From: Methanomassiliicoccales archaeon
GTDB taxonomy: Archaea; Thermoplasmatota; Thermoplasmata; RBG-16-68-12; SOIM01
Direction of reading: 5' to 3'
NCBI GenBank assembly: GCA_004377185.1
Contig: SOIM01000021.1
Span: 62,001-126,000 of the forward strand
DNA length: 64,000 nucleotides
Under the pieces are notes generated by a model. That model was not told the DNA's origin, made no database searches, and was given only the letters and a program-made list of their open reading frames with translations. Positions 9,097 through 18,100 of the stretch are shown here, in pieces. The position numbers and the translations under genes are program-made. Position 1 is the first letter of the stretch; every line of letters starts with the position of its first letter.

Positions 9097-11469
9097 TTAT
9101 CTTGTTGATGCGAAGCTGGTGACGAAATCTGCGCACCGAGCGGCATCCTCGTATCTTCCGAGTTTGGCAAGTATGTACCCTTTGTTTACCCACGCTTCTT
9201 TGTACATCTCATCTATTTCTATGGCCGTGTCGTAGCATTTCAGAGCTTCGTCATAGTTCTTCAGGCGGGCCAGCGTATTACCCTTGTTGTTCCAGGCGAC
9301 CTCGTAGGCGGGGTTCTGCTTGATGGCCGCGTTGAAGCATTTGAGGGCTTCCTTGTGCCTGCCCAGCCTCGACATAGCCGTCCCCTTGTTCACCCATGCG
9401 ACCTCATTGCGAGGGTTGATCTTCAGGGCGGTGTCTATGTGCTCCAGGGCTTCCTCGTACCTTCCCAATATAGTGAGCGCGGCACCCTTGCTGTACCAGG
9501 GTAGGTCGAAGTTGGAGGGCGTGTCAGCAGCCGATGAAAGAGAGGAAGAGGCTTTTATGGCGGCGTCATAGGATTTGACGGACTCGGTCGCATCCCTACG
9601 CTTCATGCTCTCGTCGCCAAAAAGTATCTGGGTATCCATCACCACCTTCAGCCACTTGTCATAAAGTATGAATCCAAAGCTTGTGAGCACGAACGCTGAG
9701 CCAACGACGAACATGGCCATCTCCATGCCCGGGCTGGGAGGCCAACTGCCCAACTTGAAGGCCAGTGGAACGGCACTCACAAGTATGATTAAACACCCGG
9801 CCGTCCAGATCATGTGCGTCTGTATCCCCCTCCCCATCAGATATATCCCAACGACGGACAGAGCTAGACCTGCGATTATGAGCCCGTAGTCGACCACGGA
9901 TTCAGATGAAAGAACCCCAACAAAATGAAGGAGCGGAACGATGATCACTAAGATGGTACCGACCCAGAGGAGAAGTGAATTCTTCAACAACCTCTTGGAT
10001 ATCTTTCCGAAGCTGACCGTCAGAAAGGAGAGGCCAACGGCAAGTAGAATGGCGAACAGGAAAATGAGGATCCACTCAAAGAATGGAGGGCGGAACTGCA
10101 ATGCGATGTACTCAATGCCACAGGAAATGACGGCAGCGAAGACACCGTACTCTCGAAGTCTGGACAGACCCTTTCCTCTCTTCGCCCATGAGACCCTCCT
10201 CGCTCTTTCCTTGGCCTTACCTTTGAGGATGAGCTCTTCTCGCTGACCCCTGGGAGCAAGTTTGGGCAATTCCTCCAGAGTCGCTTCTACCTCTCCAAGA
10301 TCGACCTCTGCCACCAGCTCGGGCTCGGGCGGAAGACGGGCCTCCTCTATGGTCTTCTCCATCTCTATCGATTCCAACTCGTCAAAGAAGTCGTCTATCT
10401 CAACGTCAATATCGCCTGGTTCAACATCAGCATCCTCTTCCGGGACGTCTTCTTCCAGAACAGGAGGTTCTCCTTCCGTTTCCTCCATGTCTGGGACAAG
10501 CTCGGCAAGGAGCTCATCCGCCTCTTTCTCGACCTTCTCCATTACCTCTGCGTCACATATCTCGCATTTTTCCGTCTCAGGATCCAGGAAGGCGCCACAG
10601 GTGGGGCACATGCCTATGTCCTTCTCGGGGATCTCGGGGGCGATCTTGTCGATGTCCCCCACGCCTATCTTCTTCTTCTCAACCAGGGAAGCGCCACATA
10701 TCTCGCAGGATTCCGCATCCGCCCTCAGAAAGGCTCCGCACCTGGGACAGAGGAACAGACCATCGGACACAGGTTTGGGTTTCCCGACTTCTTCCTCTCC
10801 GAGCTTTCCCACAACTTCCAGGGCCTCCGCTTCTATCTCCCCTATGTCCTCGGGTTCGGGCTCAGGCTCCGCCTCTTCGGGCTCTGGCTCTTCCAGTTCT
10901 AGTTCAGGCTCCGCCTCTTCGGGCTCTGGCTCAGCTTCTTCAGGTTCGGGTTCCAACCCCAGCTCTCTGAGCTCGGCCTCCAAGTCAGCCTCGTCAATAT
11001 CCGGTTCTTCCTCCACCTTCTCAGGTCTGGGTTCCCCTCTGATGATCTCAACGCCACAATTTGGACAGCTGGTGGCCCCTTCGTCCACAAAAGACCCGCA
11101 CTCTATGCACAGATGCGTCTTGGACGGTTCCTCCTCGTCCTCTTCCTCTTCCTCATCCTCGAGAAACTCCGCACCGCACCTCGGACATTCACTGGCATCA
11201 TCAGACAGCAGGACCCCGCAGACGGGGCAGAGATACAAATGAGGCTCTTCTCCAGCTTCATCGATCTCAGAAAGGGTCTTTTCCAGGTCCCCTAGGTCCA
11301 ATCCAGTCTCCTCGGCCCCCTCTGCCTCATCTGGCTTCAGGACTTCCTTCATGGTCTCTGTGGCTTCTTGAAGAATCCTGGACTCGCATTTTTGGCATGT
11401 GGTCTCACCTTTCTTCAAAGGTTCCTGACAGAGAGGACACAGTCCCTCATCTTTGGCCAATGGCAACAC
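9097..11469 (-). CDS. Zinc-ribbon, acidic-linker, multi-pass membrane, TPR protein
   Basis: The 790-residue protein starts at GTG. Five CxxC...CxxC zinc ribbons lie at about residues 11-28, 81-98, 121-138, 241-258 and 288-305. They are separated by very acidic linkers, including an EPEEAEPE tract at 172-208. Further acidic sequence (310-405) leads to about six transmembrane helices (442-605). The C-terminus holds at least four tetratricopeptide repeats (about 655-790; WVNKGTAMSRLGRHKEAL, WNNKGNTLARLKNYDEAL). TPRs bind partner proteins; the zinc ribbons probably bind protein or nucleic acid. An AT-rich TATA-like stretch (TTAAATATC on the minus strand, about 11482-11490) is close upstream, which suggests a leaderless transcript. 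No function is recognised; a membrane scaffold is the best inference. Confidence 0.8.
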   Translation of the reverse strand: MLPLAKDEGLCPLCQEPLKKGETTCQKCESRILQEATETMKEVLKPDEAEGAEETGLDLGDLEKTLSEIDEAGEEPHLYLCPVCGVLLSDDASECPRCGAEFLEDEEEEEDEEEPSKTHLCIECGSFVDEGATSCPNCGVEIIRGEPRPEKVEEEPDIDEADLEAELRELGLEPEPEEAEPEPEEAEPELELEEPEPEEAEPEPEPEDIGEIEAEALEVVGKLGEEEVGKPKPVSDGLFLCPRCGAFLRADAESCEICGASLVEKKKIGVGDIDKIAPEIPEKDIGMCPTCGAFLDPETEKCEICDAEVMEKVEKEADELLAELVPDMEETEGEPPVLEEDVPEEDADVEPGDIDVEIDDFFDELESIEMEKTIEEARLPPEPELVAEVDLGEVEATLEELPKLAPRGQREELILKGKAKERARRVSWAKRGKGLSRLREYGVFAAVISCGIEYIALQFRPPFFEWILIFLFAILLAVGLSFLTVSFGKISKRLLKNSLLLWVGTILVIIVPLLHFVGVLSSESVVDYGLIIAGLALSVVGIYLMGRGIQTHMIWTAGCLIILVSAVPLAFKLGSWPPSPGMEMAMFVVGSAFVLTSFGFILYDKWLKVVMDTQILFGDESMKRRDATESVKSYDAAIKASSSLSSAADTPSNFDLPWYSKGAALTILGRYEEALEHIDTALKINPRNEVAWVNKGTAMSRLGRHKEALKCFNAAIKQNPAYEVAWNNKGNTLARLKNYDEALKCYDTAIEIDEMYKEAWVNKGYILAKLGRYEDAARCADFVTSFASTR

Positions 11470-11603
11470 CAGGTTGTATGATATTTAATTATCAGACTTA
11501 GGAATAAATAGTTATTGGTTTCGTTTTCAAGTCCAGATAGAAGCCTGGCCGCTCCATTTTTGTCGATAAGGGTGCGCCGAGACCAGAAAATCGACAAAAC
11601 CAC

Positions 11604-11609
11604 TATAAG
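11604..11609 (+). promoter_or_regulatory. TATA box of the PrsW-like gene
   Basis: CACTATAAGC lies about 20 bp before the GTG at 11625 and 26 bp before an in-frame GTG at 11631. This suggests a leaderless transcript and leaves the exact start open between the two. Confidence 0.5.
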
Positions 11610-11624
11610 CTAACGAACGTTTGA

Positions 11625-12401
11625 GTGAACGTGGCAAGCTACGACTTTCTCATCGCTGGTGCACTGGGAATTGGCCCGGCGCTCGCCTTCCTTTTCCACG
11701 CCTTGAGGAAATATGACCTGCCTCACGTGGATGTCCCGGTCTTTGACTCTGGCAGGGTGTTCATGCTCTTTGCCGTCGGAATGATATTCGGAGGAGTTGC
11801 TAGCTTCCTGTCATTCGCCATGATCGCACCCACCCTTCCCCTTCTGATGCTATTGCTGATGCTCCTTGTCATAGCGCTCTTCGAAGAGCTCTTCAAGATG
11901 GTCGTGACCAATCTGAAGAGCTTTCAGTTGAAGCTCGAGACCACCTTCTACGGCCTCTCACTGGGACTGGGCTTGACCGCCGTTTCCATGGTCTTCGTGG
12001 CAGGCTTCTTAATAGCGGTACCCAGCGGCGGAGAGGCTACTCCAATTGACATCCTCACCCTGGCGGGGATGTACACCCTGATTGGGACCTATTCGGTCAG
12101 CATGTGCGCCCTTCAAGCAAGCACTGGGGCTTTCATTGGGCACGGAGCGGCCACAGGATACGTATGGAACTACTTCTTCCAGGCCATGATCTCCAGGGCC
12201 GTCTTCGCGATACTCATCGTTCCGTTCCTGGGAATAGCGAACTTCTGGGTGGGTCTGTTCTCCCTGATAGCGGCCGCGATCTTCGCGTTCTTCCTTTACA
12301 CGCGCGTGTACTACCGCGTTCTGCCGGAAACCCTACCAGATAAGGCGAAGAAGAGGAGGAGAAGGCAAATTCGCAAAATGAGAATTAGCTCGAAAGATTA
12401 A
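11625..12401 (+). CDS. PrsW-like polytopic membrane protein, possible intramembrane protease
   Basis: The 258-residue protein has about seven transmembrane helices and a basic tail. Residues 87-91 read EELFK, the EExxxK-type motif of PrsW and related glutamic intramembrane proteases. A later helix carries YGLSLGLGLTAVS, which aligns with the second PrsW motif but lacks its usual Glu (Ser/Val instead). The segment GAFIGHGAATGY resembles the third, His-containing motif. PrsW proteins cleave membrane-bound anti-sigma factors in bacteria; an archaeal substrate would differ. The missing Glu could mean a changed or lost activity. A transglutaminase-like gene follows in the same direction after 28 bp. 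Confidence 0.65.
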   Translation: MNVASYDFLIAGALGIGPALAFLFHALRKYDLPHVDVPVFDSGRVFMLFAVGMIFGGVASFLSFAMIAPTLPLLMLLLMLLVIALFEELFKMVVTNLKSFQLKLETTFYGLSLGLGLTAVSMVFVAGFLIAVPSGGEATPIDILTLAGMYTLIGTYSVSMCALQASTGAFIGHGAATGYVWNYFFQAMISRAVFAILIVPFLGIANFWVGLFSLIAAAIFAFFLYTRVYYRVLPETLPDKAKKRRRRQIRKMRISSKD

Positions 12402-12429
12402 TGGCGGAACGGATGGATTTTCTACAGTA

Positions 12430-13791
12430 ATGGAATTGCCACCTCCTCCGCCACCTGAGGAGCCTCTGTCCCCCCCTCCTCCGCCACCCGAAGAACTACC
12501 GCCTCCTCCACCGCCAGCATCTCCTCCGCCCCCGAGGATAGTGGTTGTCAGTGGAAGTAAAGCGTCCAGCTCGGGCTCCAGGCCGGCTACCAGAATCAGA
12601 CCGAGACATAGAAGGAGTCCGGCAAGACGCATACCTCCAAGAAGAAGGAGGAGCTCTGGGAGAGGTTTCCTGATCTTCAGGGTCCTGCTGATCTGCTTTT
12701 TGCTTCTGCTCTTGGCTCTGATATTCGTACCCCAGCTGAGGGATTCCTCGCTTCAATGGCTCAACCCAGTGTCCTACCGACAGTTCCCCCAGGAGGTCCA
12801 ATTCTCGGTGGAAAGAAGGATATCCATATCCGGCGTACAGAGCTTCACCGTGGACATACCAGCCCCCAGGAACATGAACGGTTCTCAATGGCTCCTGTCC
12901 TCCTCCCCACATCCTGATCCGACCATAGAACAAAGGTACGGTTATGAGTGGATGGTCTGGGATGCTTCGAACGGACAAACGGTCTATTCAAGATTCACCA
13001 TGCGGACAGAGACGATATGGTGGGACATGGATTCCAGCGATTCGTTAACGATAGCAGAGGCCAGACAGTACGATCCGGTCTTCAACAGCCTTTCCGCGAT
13101 GTACAACCACGATGAATGGAATATCGAAGTCTCACATCCAGAGATAATGTCCCTTGCGGCACAACTGACAGTCACTGGTGGGACAGTGCACGACAACCTG
13201 GTATCCATATACAAATACCTGGACATCAACTTCGAATACAGTACCAGGGAGGGCGGAACGGTCAAGACCTCCAGCGAGACGCTGAGAGACAGGGCAGGGG
13301 ACTGTGATGACATGTCCTTCCTCTTCGCTGGACTGACAAGGGCGATGGGGATTCCGTCCTGGCCTGAGCTGGGGGCCATGTACGACTCCTTGCAAGGTAA
13401 ATGGATAGGCCACGGTTGGCTGGAGGTCTACATACCCACAACCAATGGAGGCGTCAACGCCACCATCGATATGGTCAATGACGAATTCCTCATACGTGGA
13501 GCGAACAGGTTCTCCGAGTTCAGGTCCGACGGGAACGAGGACCATCTTACGGACTACTACTTCTCATACTCGTACATCAAAGGATCTGGCACTCCAGAAA
13601 TCAGCGATGACTACATCGACTTGGGATACCATCCTTCAGGGACTATCACGATGAAGCTGGGCAGTGATGGTGGGCCGGTTCACGGATTGGAATGGCTCTT
13701 GATAATACCGATTGCCATCATTGTCCTTCTGATAATTCGGAGAATGCTCATCAGACGGCGCGAAAGACGTTCTTCCTCGGCTCGTAGATGA
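12430..13791 (+). CDS. Membrane-anchored transglutaminase-like protein with polyproline N-terminus
   Basis: The 453-residue protein begins with a proline tract (PPPPPPEEPLSPPPPPP and similar, residues 4-35), then an Arg-rich stretch (51-78) and a transmembrane helix (79-100). An extracellular region ends in a transglutaminase-like domain with the Cys-His-Asp triad: C292 in GDCDDMSF, H328 in GHGWLEVYIP and D347 in ATIDMVN. A second transmembrane helix near 425-443 and a basic tail follow. Such domains act as transamidases or cysteine proteases; the substrate is unknown. The polyproline arm is predicted to be cytoplasmic and may slow ribosomes. The gene ends 41 bp inside the convergent gene at 13751-14215. 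Confidence 0.8.
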   Translation: MELPPPPPPEEPLSPPPPPPEELPPPPPPASPPPPRIVVVSGSKASSSGSRPATRIRPRHRRSPARRIPPRRRRSSGRGFLIFRVLLICFLLLLLALIFVPQLRDSSLQWLNPVSYRQFPQEVQFSVERRISISGVQSFTVDIPAPRNMNGSQWLLSSSPHPDPTIEQRYGYEWMVWDASNGQTVYSRFTMRTETIWWDMDSSDSLTIAEARQYDPVFNSLSAMYNHDEWNIEVSHPEIMSLAAQLTVTGGTVHDNLVSIYKYLDINFEYSTREGGTVKTSSETLRDRAGDCDDMSFLFAGLTRAMGIPSWPELGAMYDSLQGKWIGHGWLEVYIPTTNGGVNATIDMVNDEFLIRGANRFSEFRSDGNEDHLTDYYFSYSYIKGSGTPEISDDYIDLGYHPSGTITMKLGSDGGPVHGLEWLLIIPIAIIVLLIIRRMLIRRRERRSSSARR

Positions 13792-14215
13792 TGTTCTCCT
13801 CGAGCAGGAGACGCAGGCAATCCTCCGCGTTCTTCATTCCAAGGCTCTGCAGGACTTTTTCGAGATCTTCCGTTGTGAAACCGCCCAGAGCGTCCGAGAG
13901 ACCTCTGACAGCTATTGTCAACTTCTCTTTCCGATCGGTCACCGATGATGCACTGACAACTATCTCGGAATAGGGGTCGTCCGTATCAACCGTATCCGAT
14001 TTTCCGGCGATCTTCTCCCATTCCTCCGTCCCACCGCTGAGCTCCGCGTTGAGCCTGCCCACGGCAGCGGCGATCTCCCTCTGGCTGTCGGATTCGAAGA
14101 ACTTCTTCGCTTCTTTCAGTCGAATCTGGTTCCCGCACTGACATCTTGCGGTCTTGTTCCTGAGGTCCACGCCTGTGGCCTTCCTGCATCTCGAACAAAC
14201 GACTACGCCATACAT
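13751..14215 (-). CDS. DUF5817-like zinc-ribbon/winged-helix protein
   Basis: The 154-residue protein opens with MYGVVVCSRCRKATGV and a second CQCG pair, an N-terminal zinc ribbon like the archaeal DUF5817 family. A charged linker and a C-terminal helical domain follow (about 95-150; TEDLEKVLQSLGM, ending in NIIYEPRKNVFRAV), which looks like a winged helix. I infer a small nucleic-acid-binding protein. It starts 4 bp after the acetyltransferase gene, so the two probably form an operon. The last 41 bp overlap the convergent transglutaminase-like gene. Confidence 0.7.
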   Translation of the reverse strand: MYGVVVCSRCRKATGVDLRNKTARCQCGNQIRLKEAKKFFESDSQREIAAAVGRLNAELSGGTEEWEKIAGKSDTVDTDDPYSEIVVSASSVTDRKEKLTIAVRGLSDALGGFTTEDLEKVLQSLGMKNAEDCLRLLLEENIIYEPRKNVFRAV

Positions 14216-14219
14216 CCCC

Positions 14220-14663
14220 TCACTTCACCTTCGGAAGCTTCTTCCTCATCAGATAGGCGTCCTCTTTCCCATGGTAGTATTTCTTCAGTACCCTAACCGT
14301 CCTGTAGCCGAGGTCCGAATACATCTTCGCCGCCTCGTGATTGCTCACGTTGACCTCCAGTTCCACTTCTTTTACACCGGAATCCGCGAACCACTTCTCC
14401 GCACGGTACATGAGCTCCCTGCCTATGCCCTGCCCCCTCCGCTCCGGCAACACTCCGACCGATACCACCTTTCCTCGCTTGCCCCTCAAGGACAACATCA
14501 CCGACCCGACCACCCCGTTCTCCTTGAAGGAGAGAAAGGTAACCGCATGCGTACTGTTAAGGAACCACTCAATCTGTTCTCTCACGTAGGCCCTATCCGT
14601 GAAGCAACGTTTTTCCATCTCAAGAAGAATGGGCATGTCCTCAGAGGTTGCCTTCCTGATCAC
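14220..14663 (-). CDS. rimI: GNAT-family N-acetyltransferase, RimI-like
   Basis: The 147-residue protein has the GNAT fold. The acetyl-CoA loop reads VLPERRGQGIGREL (about residues 71-84), followed by LEVNVSNHEAAKMYSDLGY, the RimI-type end. Archaeal RimI acetylates protein N-termini. The TATA-like sequence AGATATAGC on the minus strand, about 14682-14690, lies roughly 25 bp before the ATG, so the transcript is probably leaderless. Substrate assignment within GNATs is uncertain. Confidence 0.75.
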   Translation of the reverse strand: MIRKATSEDMPILLEMEKRCFTDRAYVREQIEWFLNSTHAVTFLSFKENGVVGSVMLSLRGKRGKVVSVGVLPERRGQGIGRELMYRAEKWFADSGVKEVELEVNVSNHEAAKMYSDLGYRTVRVLKKYYHGKEDAYLMRKKLPKVK

Positions 14664-14714
14664 ACAACTTCAACGCTGACTGGCTATATCTAGATTTCTT
14701 CTAGTTCAGGGTAT

Positions 14715-15037
14715 TCAGAAAATGAACGTGACGGTGGTTGATCCGCCATCATCATCCAGCACCGTCAGGGTAATCGTGAACGGACCTGAAGCCATGAATG
14801 CGTGGGACAGCCTTGACTATCATACCTAGCCTGCAAATCATAGAAGGTCGCCCGCTCACCAGAGAGTCCTGGGTAGGATCCCCCGTTACCATAATACAAC
14901 AGTATCTTCTCAGGTTCAAAGCCGAGAGGGTCGGCCGCCGCCAGCTCTCTCTCGTCAAGTGGAAATTCCAAAGCGTTCACATACGGTGCTAAGAGAAAAA
15001 TATTTTCGTCGCAATAGGAGCGGTCAAATAACCCCAC
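14715..15037 (-). pseudogene. Remnant of a tandem copy of the giant PKD surface protein
   Basis: Codons from 15037 leftward encode a segment (ILLYYGNGGSYPG, then DLQARYDSQGCPT) that matches the N-terminal domain of the adjacent giant protein (ILLYYGNGGSYPG, ELQARYNNTGCPT). Right after GCPT the match jumps to another frame, giving HAFMASGPFTITLTVLDDDGG, the end of a PKD domain, with a stop at 14715-14717. Upstream, a third frame gives a signal-like start (TTG at 15027, MTAPIATKIFFS, then stop) behind a ribosome region that matches the giant gene's. Three frames and a missing middle show a deleted, decayed duplicate. Confidence 0.8.
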
Positions 15038-15152
15038 CTCCTCTGGGTGTATTGGGTTGATGGAATATTAAGTGTTTCTAAACTGGAAGGATGCAAGAGT
15101 TGGGCTAATCGGGACACTATTTGCGAGTGTGTCTGTTGCTTTGGACAGCTAG

Positions 15153-18100
15153 CTACGGGATGACAACTGCGGCTGTGGCTACGCCCACTCCGCCGTCATC
15201 GTCCGTCACCGTCAAGGTGACTGTGTATGTGCCACTTCCCGGGAATGTGTGCCAAACGGTTTCGGTCACTGTGAACGGGAAGACGCCACCAGGGTTCGGA
15301 TAGAAGGTTGTCAAGGTTGTACCGTCGTCGAAGTCCCATACAAACAGCAGATCATCCGCACCTGGGTCAGTAGCAGTGCCAATGAATTCGCCAAACGCCA
15401 ATACAATGCCTATTCCATTGTTTATGTTGTCAGCTATGTCTTTAGCTCTCTCAAGCTCGTCCCTGTCCGTCGAGGTTAGAATGATATTCTCCATCTCCCA
15501 GATTGCTTGCATCACGGTTGTTGAGTTTGTCAGGGTGGGCATGTTTATGGGTGTCATAGGATACAACTTGCCGCTCACTAGATTGAGCCAAACAGCCATG
15601 AGCTGTCTCTTTGCCATTATCAGCATGTCATTTCTGTCCGTCTCTTGAACAATGTCACAAACCTCTTGTTTGGTGGATATTCCAGAGAACACTAGGGATT
15701 GATTGGAAATGTCGTCGATCCATTCCTGCAAGATTCCGGTGTGATCGCCATATGGGGTTTCCACAGTGCACTGATGTCCCCAATACCCTACTGTTCTGGG
15801 TTCGTTTACGTGCACAGTGTAATCGATGTCAACTTTAGGTGGAACGTTCTTCACTATGACCTGTTTGTGGCTTACAGTTGTTCCCCCATCGTCGTCAGTG
15901 ACGGTGAGAGTGACGTTGTAGTGGCCATCGTCAGCATAGACGTGTCTGGCAACATCCGTAGCTGAGAACGGAGATGTGCCATACCAATAGCTTGGATAGG
16001 GATCTGGGCTCGCGCCATTGTTGAAGTAGGTCGTCACAGTGTCCGGTGTGCCATCACCCCAGTTCCAGGTGAACGTGAGGTCGTCGCTGCCCGGGTCGGT
16101 TGCGTAGGCGATCAAGGTTACAGGGCTGCCTTCATCTACCGTGTAGACGGGCACCTGCACCATTTGAGTCAAGTAGGCCTTTGCTCCTGTTAGGTATACC
16201 TCTGGTCTAAGTGAAACACCGAAGTGAATCCACTCACAATACTGAACCGGATGATCCAAGTCCACCCACTTGATCTCTATGCCGCCAGGTATCGGATTAA
16301 TCAGCGGAGGTGCACCCCATCCACCGTACCAAGTAGGACCTAGCCAGCCAGGATACAGCATAGGTGGACCGGGCGGATCGTACACATACAATATGTCACT
16401 GGGCGTGATATTTCCATAGAACTCCAGTTCGAAGTTGTTTATTGATTCGTTGTAGTCGTTATGGACGTCGAAGTTGGTCAGCCAACCGACAATTCTTTGT
16501 GGACTCCTGCTCTCAAGTATGGCCTCATTGACGAAGTGCGCTTCGATTACGGTTGGAGTGTTTGCCCATGCTACCGAGTACCGAACCAGAACCGCTCTGT
16601 CATCCTCAGTGGTAGGTATGAACAGCTCAACTTCCTCATTCAGGTTCAGTATATACGGTATCTTGGGATTGTCCACATATGTCCAATTCAGGCCCTCCGT
16701 GCCTACCCATGTGAGGTCGTCCAATGGTATCTCATAGTCGAGGACTACAACGTCGCGAACTAAGGCCACTGCGTCGAAGGGCATGCCCGGTGGATCGAAG
16801 AATATGATGTCCGTCACTCCGTTGACTTCCATGCGCCATTTCTGCCACGGGACTGGGATTGTCTTCACCTTCACCTCTTTCAGCTCAGGCACCATTTGAG
16901 TCAGGTAGGCCTTTGCTCCTGTCATGTTCAGGTCTGATCTGGTGTCTATGGCAACACCGAAGTGGATCCACTCACAATACTGAACCGGATGATCCAAGTC
17001 CACCCACTTGATCTCTAAGCCGCCGGGTATCGGATTGATCAGCGGAGGCGCACCCCAACCGCCGTACCAAGTTGGGCCGAGCCAGCCAGGGACTAGAGTC
17101 GGCGGACCGGGCGGATCGTACACGTAGAGAACGTCGCTCGGCAACACATTGCCGTAGAACTCCAGTTCGAAGTTGTCTATGGTATCGTTGTAATCGTTGT
17201 GAACATCGAAGTTACTCAGCCAGCCAACAATGGTCTGTGGGCTCTTGCTCTCAAGTATGGCCTCGTTTACGAAGTGCGCTTCGATTACGGTTGGAGTGTT
17301 TGCCCATGCTACCGAGTATCTCACCAGAACTGCCTTGTCGTCCTCGTTGGTGGGTATGAAGAGTTCGACTTCCTCGTTGAGGTTCAGTATGTACGGTTTC
17401 TTGGGATCGTCCACAGGTGTCCAGTTCAGGTTCTCCGTACCCATCCACGTGAGGTCGTCCAATGGAATCTCATAGTCAAGGACGGCATAGTCGCGAACTA
17501 AGGCCACTGCGTCGAAGGGCATGGCTGGTGGGTCAAAGAATATGATGTCCCATACCCCGTTGACTGCCATGCGCCATTTCTGCCAGGGAACGGGAATCGC
17601 CTTGACCTTCTTCTCCTCCACATGCATGGGCACAGGCACTATCTGAGTCAAGTACGCCCTTGCTCCAGTCAGATTCACGCCAGGTCTGAGGGCAACACCG
17701 AAGTGTATCCATTCACAGGGAACAACAGGATGGTCCTGGTCTATCCACTTGATCTCCACGCCGCCTGGCAAAGGTATCATGACGGGGGGTGCTCCCCAGC
17801 CGCCATACCAGGTTGGGCCTAGCCAGCCAGAGACTAGGGTCGGCGGACCAGGCGGGTCGTACACATATAGAATATCGCTGGGCTCGAATACTGTACCGCA
17901 GATAGCATTGGAGACCTGCGGGCCCAGGTTGCCTATCACACCAGAGATTGTCCCAGTGTTGATATTGATTGTGACCAGAGTCTTGGTGGCCGTATTCACT
18001 GAGTACCAAGCCCCTTGAGGAGAGCGGGCTAGGGTACAGGCGGAGAATCCTGGTCCCAGACCCCCAGGAAGCACCGCTACTGTCGCTGCATTAGCCGGGT

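Noticed and set aside
10262-11242. Long plus-strand frame rich in Ser
   Set aside because: It is the antisense of the acidic, Glu-rich linkers of the zinc-ribbon/TPR gene; the Ser bias comes from the opposite strand.
12333-12632. Gly-rich minus-strand frame
   Set aside because: It is the antisense of the polyproline tract of the transglutaminase-like gene.
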